From positions 12,170,001 to 12,234,000 of the forward strand of contig OX291555.1 in assembly GCA_946406115.1 (NCBI GenBank): 64,000 nt of DNA, given 5' to 3'. Of the stretch, positions 58,516-64,000 are shown one piece after another. A program made the translations under genes and the position numbers. This DNA is from Apoda limacodes (taxonomy: Eukaryota; Arthropoda; Insecta; Lepidoptera; Limacodidae). The first letter of the stretch is position 1, and each line of letters begins with the position of its first letter. The notes beneath the pieces were generated by a model, which worked only from the letters and a program-made list of their open reading frames with translations, searched no databases and had not been told where the DNA came from.

Positions 58516-58872
58516 AGGGTCCCTAACGTCGACTACTGGCGCAAATTGATATTTTTATTTTCCGCTTTGTGCAAAGCAAATTTCAAAAATGTGCTACAGA
58601 AAATGTAACCTGTTATAAGCTATTTTATGAACGTTTGGTACTGTTGCTAGGATAAAACTGAGTTGTAGATAGCACTTCTGCTCAAATTAGCCGTTTTTAG
58701 CAGATATACTATCCACAACTCGCAGTTTTACCTTAGTAACATAACAATACATTCTAAAAATAGCTTGTATCTTGCAGCATATTTCTGTGGACGCACATTT
58801 TTGAAAAAATAAATAAAAGCGGAAAATAAAAATATCACTTTGCGGCGGTAGTTAGCAGGGGTAAGGCTCTCA
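58516..58872. repeat. Long foldback repeat, about 360 bp
   Basis: The left half (TCGACTACTGGCGCAAATTG, then ATATTTTTATTTTCCGC) pairs with the right half (GCGGAAAATAAAAATAT, then CACTTTGCGGCGGTAGTTAG). The pairing continues inward through AAAACTGAGTTGTAGATAG at 58656 with CTATCCACAACTCGCAGTTTT at 58709. It lies between the convergent SAM50 and NDUFAF3 genes. It is probably a foldback transposon, possibly transcribed in read-through RNA. Confidence 0.7.
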
Positions 58873-59223
58873 AGAAGATACCAAGGAGCTTCTATTTGAA
58901 ACAAAATAACTTTAATAGCTTGGCCACACAATGTCATTTTGACGCGTTGTTGAACACACGCGCTGCGAATGGCCCATCAAGCAGTTTTTGGCGTTTGTGG
59001 TAGGTACTTCGAATAAAGTAAGCATTTCGATTGGGATTGTTTGCATATTAGTAATACGTATATTTTGAAAGCAGAAAATTGCCGAAGCGCATAACTTTAA
59101 TCTGTGTAATATGTGATATTTTCGCAGCCAGCGCTGTGTTTCAATCGTATGTGGGGCGCCACCCACTTTATAAAAATGGATGTCGAAAAGGTAGAGTGGT
59201 GGTAAGTTTGGGTTCCGTGGTCG

Positions 59224-60424
59224 CTAGTTGAGATCCTTCTCGTAGATGTTGTCGTAGTGCAGCCGCGACTGTAACATATCGTCTTCGCTCGGATCGATGT
59301 TCATCGGCGGTATAAGGGCGGCCGCAACGCATCTACAAGCAAAGTAATTTTTAGCGATTGTGATAAAAAAGGGACGTAATCGATTCTTGTAGGGATAATA
59401 TTTCGTAAAATTGGGTACCTTTTGAGATACATATAATGGAATAAGGGCAAAGCCAGTTTACTGCTCTTAATTATATTATTATAATTATTAATAATGAATT
59501 TTAATCTCACGGTGGTTTTCTATTAAGTTTCACGTGTACGTCCGATTCACGCCATTAAAATAATTACAACAACTAAATTTGTGTATAGGTCTGTGTAAAC
59601 GACGAAGGCTGCGCCCTACTTGAATGTGCAGTTTTCTGCTTGTTTTTAAAATAGATTCCAATGTCTTATTGCAAGTTTCAGAGTGAAAAAAATAACATGG
59701 CTTTCTAGGTTCTTTAACTAGCAAATTATTGTATTTGTTTTAAGTTATCTGTTCAAACATCGATTTAAAAAAAATTACGGCCGAACCTCTTGTTTTTCTA
59801 TTTTTAATACATAACTCCTTAACAACTAGTAGCGGGAACACAATTTATTTCATGAAATGTTAAATAACTATATAGCTAAAAAATACTGTAATAGAATTTT
59901 TATATCTGATGTGATATAACTGTAATTATTTTTTATTTTTTGCGCTAAGCTGTACGTCTATCTTTAATATATATTTGCCATTGAAAAATGAGCTCTATTT
60001 GAAATTTACATCGTCGATTTCAGCTTCACGCCCATAAAGCGTAATGTATATACGCGTAAAACTGTCCGACAATTCAGCGATTATCGATTTTCTGTTGAAA
60101 TCGGTGTCTGTAGGATCGGTACGTACGCGCGGGCACACATTTTGCGCCGGTCCAAGCATTATCTACAATCATGCAACAGCAAACAACAATCAAGAGCTAT
60201 GGTAAAAATTAACTTGACAAGTTCTTTCTTTCTAAATAGGGTATATAGTGTATAAAAATCTAGATTTATAACAAGAAAGCCACCGACCTGCCCTCCGCGT
60301 TGAGAAAGTTGAAGGTGGCGCACGCGTGCTCCGTCGGTAGGATCTCCACGTTGAGGGAGTGGGCTCGGGCGCTATGCAGCACGCTGTCTACCACAGACCG
60401 CTCTTTCGTCTCAAGGCCCATGAT
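59224..60424 (-). CDS. NDUFAF3: NDUFAF3 homologue, C-terminal two exons (partial)
   Basis: NDUFAF3 is a mitochondrial assembly factor that works with NDUFAF4 on early complex I modules. Exons here: 60288-60424 and 59224-59332, GT-AG intron, phases join (AG then A gives Arg). The 81 readable codons contain 'ACATFNFLNAEGR' and 'VAAALIPP', the hallmark of the DUF498/Mth938-fold family, and end EKDLN-stop. The upstream acceptor CTGCAG precedes ATC ATG GGC. The in-frame Met is internal, not the start, because the family needs a longer N-terminal half. The missing exons probably lie beyond the LINE-A copy and outside the window. It converges on SAM50. Recognition is from the conserved motif; the second half after IPP is lineage-specific. 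Confidence 0.8.
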
Positions 60425-60678
60425 CTGCAGTGGTATTCAATTTGCGAACTGGTAAATATTGGTTCAATAAAATTATTAAAGAAAAAACATTTACGACAAT
60501 TTAATTATTATCGAAGGGTAGTCACAGATATATGTGTCATATTCACATAGTTTGTTGTTTACTAACACATATATAAATGACAGTTTTATTATTTTATTTT
60601 ACTCTGTTTTGCTCTGTACTTACGTACACACACACTTGTGTAAATTTGTAGGACGTAACAAGTTTTTTTTGTTTTTTT

Positions 60679-63335
60679 TACCACTAAGGCGGCAAACAAG
60701 CTTACGGTCCGCCTGATGGTAAGCGGTCACCGTAGCCTATGGACGCTTGCAACACCAGGGGTATCACTTGCGCGTTGCCGACCCTTCAGAAATCTAATGA
60801 CTTCTTTCTATAGTATGGAACTCCATACTGTAGTCCTTGCAGAAAACCTTGGCAGGGAGCTCATTCCACAACTTAAGCGTTCGCGGGAGGAAGTTTCTCT
60901 GAAACCACACTGTACGCGACCATTTAGGTTCTAAAGTGAGAGAATGATTTCGCTGCCGATGGCGAGCGGTGCGATTGTAGAAAGTAGCCGTGGACATCAT
61001 TTCGAACAATTCCACAGAACACAACCCATTGTACAAGTGGTAGAACACACACAGGGAGGCAAAGTCTCTCTTCAGTCTTAAGGGCTCGATACCGCAAGTG
61101 AGTTTGGAATCGTAGACAATTCTCACAGCCCGTCATTGAACCGAGTCAAAATCCCAAACTGGGGCCGAACTTGCGACTTGTAAAGTAACAACCTTTGCCT
61201 CGACGTGAAGTACTGCTTCGCTCTGTTGAGTACACCAAGTTTTTTGGCCGCCAGCTTCACCTTATCTTGTAAATGATCGCGGAACTGAACATCGCGGGAG
61301 ATGTCGACACCAAGGATCCCAATGCTTTTGGAGATGGAGAGGGGAGTGTTCTGGAATTGTGGGACTACAGTGAATGGAGTTTTCTTAGAGGTGAACACGC
61401 ACACTTGTGTCTTTGTAGGGTTGAATCGGACCAAGTGTACCCGTCCCCAGTCAGAGACCTTGGACAGTGTGGTCTCGATTTGAGACACAAGTTCTCCGCA
61501 GTTTTCCTCCACAACGGAACGAGGGATGTTTGTACGACCCGTGTAAAAAGCGTCTCCAGTACTTTCATCTGCATAGCAATGTATGTTATTGATCTCCAAT
61601 CGATAGAAGAACCTGGTGCCAGATTCGATCGAACGCCTTCGCTATGTCCAGGCTACATGCCAATGCCTCCCCCTGACTCTCAATGGCTAGTGCCCATCGG
61701 TGTGTGAGATACACTAGAAGGTCACCAGTCGAGCGACCGTGGCGAAAGCCATATTGACGGTCACTGACTAGGTCGGGTACTTCTAGGTATCTTAGAAGCT
61801 GTGTGTTGATCACACGCTCCATCACCTTGGAGAGGAGAGAGGTAATAGCGATAGGCCTGTATTTCGATGGATCTGATCTATCGCCCTTTTTGGGCACCGG
61901 GTGCACATTCGCAGTCTTTCATGCAGACGGAAATTGCCTAGTGTGGTAGGAAAGCGCGAAGAGGCGCATGAGTACAGAACATAACTCAGGAGCACACTGC
62001 TTAAGCACCACTGCTGGTATACCGTCTGGCCCACTCGACTTATGAACGTCTAGAGAAAGCAACGCCCGCCGGACCTCCCGCTGCGTTATGGAGATTTCCG
62101 GCATGGTCTTACCGTACCACGGTTTAGTAGGTGGTACAACGCCTTCATCGTTCATATTCGAGTTCGAGGCAAAGAGACTGCCCAGTAGATCGGCTTTCTC
62201 TTTAGCACTATGGGCCAAGTCACCATCGGTCTTTCGCAGTGGTGGTAACGACGACTGGCAAAAGTTCCCTTCGGCAGCTTTGGCAAGCGACCAGAAAGCA
62301 CGACTCCCAGTAGGATAGCTCGCAAGTCGCCCACCTATTTTGCCGATGAATTGGAATTTTGCTCAGGCAGTTGCTTTCTTACTGAACCTCGAGGCATCAT
62401 TTAATTTGCGTTTTAACTCAGAAATATTCGGATCCTTATTATTACGAGCCGTGGTCCAAGATTTTTCTGCAAGACCTATTAAACCACGGTCGTTTTTTGA
62501 CGCCGGCAGCTACTCGCGGGTTAGGAATATAGCATTCCATACCAGCAAGGATTGTCTCAGTGACTGCGGCTGCGCAGACGTCAGATCTGCCTCCACGGGT
62601 ACGATGCATAAAATTCTCGCAATCCATCCCAGTCTGCCGACTTATGGTGCCAACACACGACGCCAATTAGTTGGCCCAGATGGATCGGGTTGTGAGCATG
62701 AAATTTGAGTCCGAATGAGACAGTGGTCCGAGGAGCCAAGAGGCGCATCTACTGAGACGGAGTTTCGATCCGGACGTGTAGTCAGCAGAAGGTCCAGTAA
62801 GGAGCTCGTATGGTCTTCTATATCTGGTATTCTCGTTGGAGAAAGTACCAGCTGAGAGAATCCATAGGTCAGAGCAAATTCATGAGCAGATATCCCAGCA
62901 TAGTTATTGGTTCGAGCCCCGAGCCACTTACGATGGTGGGCGTTAAAGTCTCCCAAAATAATGTTCTGCTGTGGGATATTGCTCTAGAACTTTATCAGTC
63001 GTCAAACTCAGGTGCGTGAAGAGTCGAGTTACGTCCGTGTCACCGCTATGAGACCTGTAGAGGCATGCATAGATACGAGTGTGGCCGCCGTAATCTACGC
63101 GCACCCACAATATCGACAGATCCTTGTCTTCAAGGCTATGAACGCGGCGACAGCAGATATCCTCTCGGACGAACATACATACACTGGCACGACTCATAAA
63201 ATTGTGTTCGAGTTTGTAGCCGGGATAGTGGAGGTATGATGTGTCAGCCGGGCAGGATATCTGCGTCTCCGTTGGAAAAAGAATGGTAGCCGCTGTACAA
63301 ACTCTTTTCTTTTTCGTTCTCATGGCCATTATATA
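60679..63335 (-). mobile_element. LINE-A, long copy 2 (inactive, with internal deletions)
   Basis: Same element and orientation as 32373-35200. Endonuclease ('GDFNAHHRKWLG', 62642-62956, and 62943-63434 in another frame), RT fingers ('VHKSSGPDGIPAVVLKQ', 61919-62218), 'LDIAKAFDRIWHQ' (61586-61906), 'YADES' (61123-61599), and the C-terminal 'LKLWNELPAKVF' (60794-61126). Relative to copy 1 it lacks about 170 bp at 61598, removing the 'GVPQGSVLSP' motif. It also has a smaller deletion near 61150. The tail ends at GGCGGCAAACAAGC near 60690, followed by an A-rich run (T-rich on plus). Both copies lose similarity at the same 5' point. Confidence 0.8.
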
Positions 63336-64000
63336 AAAAAAAAAGTTACTAAGACTAAGGATGAGGATCCACTGCACAGACAGCTTAAAGGACAAAAGGT
63401 GCGGTTCTAAGACTGCCGAAGCTCGCCACGCCATGATACGGTTGCTGGCACGGCGGGCGGTAGGGCCCCTGATCCCCCTCTGTTGTAGTAGCCGGGTCCA
63501 CTCCGGTCTCCTTCTCCGGCACGACTACCACTTTAGATACTTTACACAGGCTGGCGGATCAGCCTTCCAGGGCGGGAATTATCCCTGGGTTCGGGATCCC
63601 GTTCAACCTGCGGGCGGCCAGCGGTCAGCCGTTTCATCAGGTCTTCCTGACCGCCGAACCAGCACGCCGCGTCTACGCTGAGCATGACAGCAACAAGCAC
63701 CGCCGGTCCTCCACTGTCCGCGCAGCGAATTCTCAAAGAGCTCTGGCAACCTAACTCACCGCCAGGAACACAACACTACTCAATGTTAGTGTTATTATGG
63801 CCGCGGTTTTCTGTAAGGTGGAGGTACTTCCCTAGTTCGGGCCGCTCATTCGAGCAAGTACTTGCTATGCCCTGCTTTAGTTGTTCGGGTGGCTTATTTG
63901 AGCGAGCAGTGCCCTACCTCTCTCTAAGATATTGTTGACGCGCTATAAATTCAGGTTTCAGCGACGGTATGTATTCCATTCCAAATGTAATAAGGTAGTG
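63336..64000 (-). other. GC-rich block, possible 5' part of LINE-A
   Basis: 63361-63760 is much GC-richer than the rest of the window. Read on the minus strand it contains TGTTGTGTTCCTGGCGGTGA and GGTTGCCAGAGCTCTTTGAG, words that recur in lepidopteran LINE 5' regions, followed downstream by the endonuclease frame. I therefore think it is the 5' UTR or first-ORF remnant of copy 2, but no protein motif proves it. The last 240 bp show nothing I can name. Confidence 0.35.

Noticed and set aside
60359..60550. 63-codon plus-strand frame starting MGSGAMQHAVYH
   Set aside because: It lies antisense over the NDUFAF3 exon at 60288-60424, whose minus-strand reading is conserved.
1..64000. CRISPR arrays, bacterial operons, phage or plasmid genes
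   Set aside because: None seen. Intron structure, microRNAs and repeats show an insect nuclear genome, and the minisatellite at 19913-20141 has no spacers.

Overview
This is an animal (insect) nuclear window and almost certainly lepidopteran. It is AT-rich, its genes are split by many small introns, and it is packed with short non-autonomous transposons, tRNA-derived SINEs and LINE tails of moth and butterfly type. No bacterial-type operons are present. The species cannot be named from the sequence alone.

Layout. From 1 to 17.6 kb there is no protein gene I can support, only repeats and unassigned AT-rich DNA. From 17.6 to 22.6 kb, on the plus strand, lie two microRNA hairpins of the conserved let-7 Complex: mir-100 (mature 17672-17693) and let-7 (mature 22521-22541). 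They are 4.8 kb apart, with a 22-23 bp minisatellite and a LINE fragment between them. From 24.25 to 40.12 kb, on the minus strand, is a complete 11-exon gene for the tRNA pseudouridine synthase PUS10 (534 codons; every splice phase joins). From 44.85 to 56.91 kb, on the plus strand, is a complete 12-exon gene for SAM50, the mitochondrial outer-membrane beta-barrel insertase (469 codons; every splice phase joins). From 59.22 to 60.42 kb, on the minus strand, are the last two exons of NDUFAF3, a complex I assembly factor; its earlier exons are not found here. PUS10 and SAM50 are head to head, SAM50 and NDUFAF3 are tail to tail, and the let-7 transcript points at the 3' end of PUS10.

Mobile DNA fills introns and spacers. 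There is a broken LINE in the PUS10/SAM50 promoter gap, a second LINE family with two long copies and about six tail fragments, and relics of RTE-type and other LINEs. A decayed hAT transposon is nested inside a PIF/Harbinger-like element in SAM50 intron 6. Several MITEs have visible target-site duplications, and a tRNA-like SINE family is present in about seven copies.

The most notable points are: the mir-100 precursor, whose arms are about 180 nt apart because a second foldback sits in its loop; the failure to find mir-125 by eye after let-7; a perfect 20-bp palindrome in the long SAM50 3' UTR; a 360-bp foldback between SAM50 and NDUFAF3; and a set of seven GTGACYCAGGAGAC-like motifs on both sides of a LINE in PUS10 intron 5.
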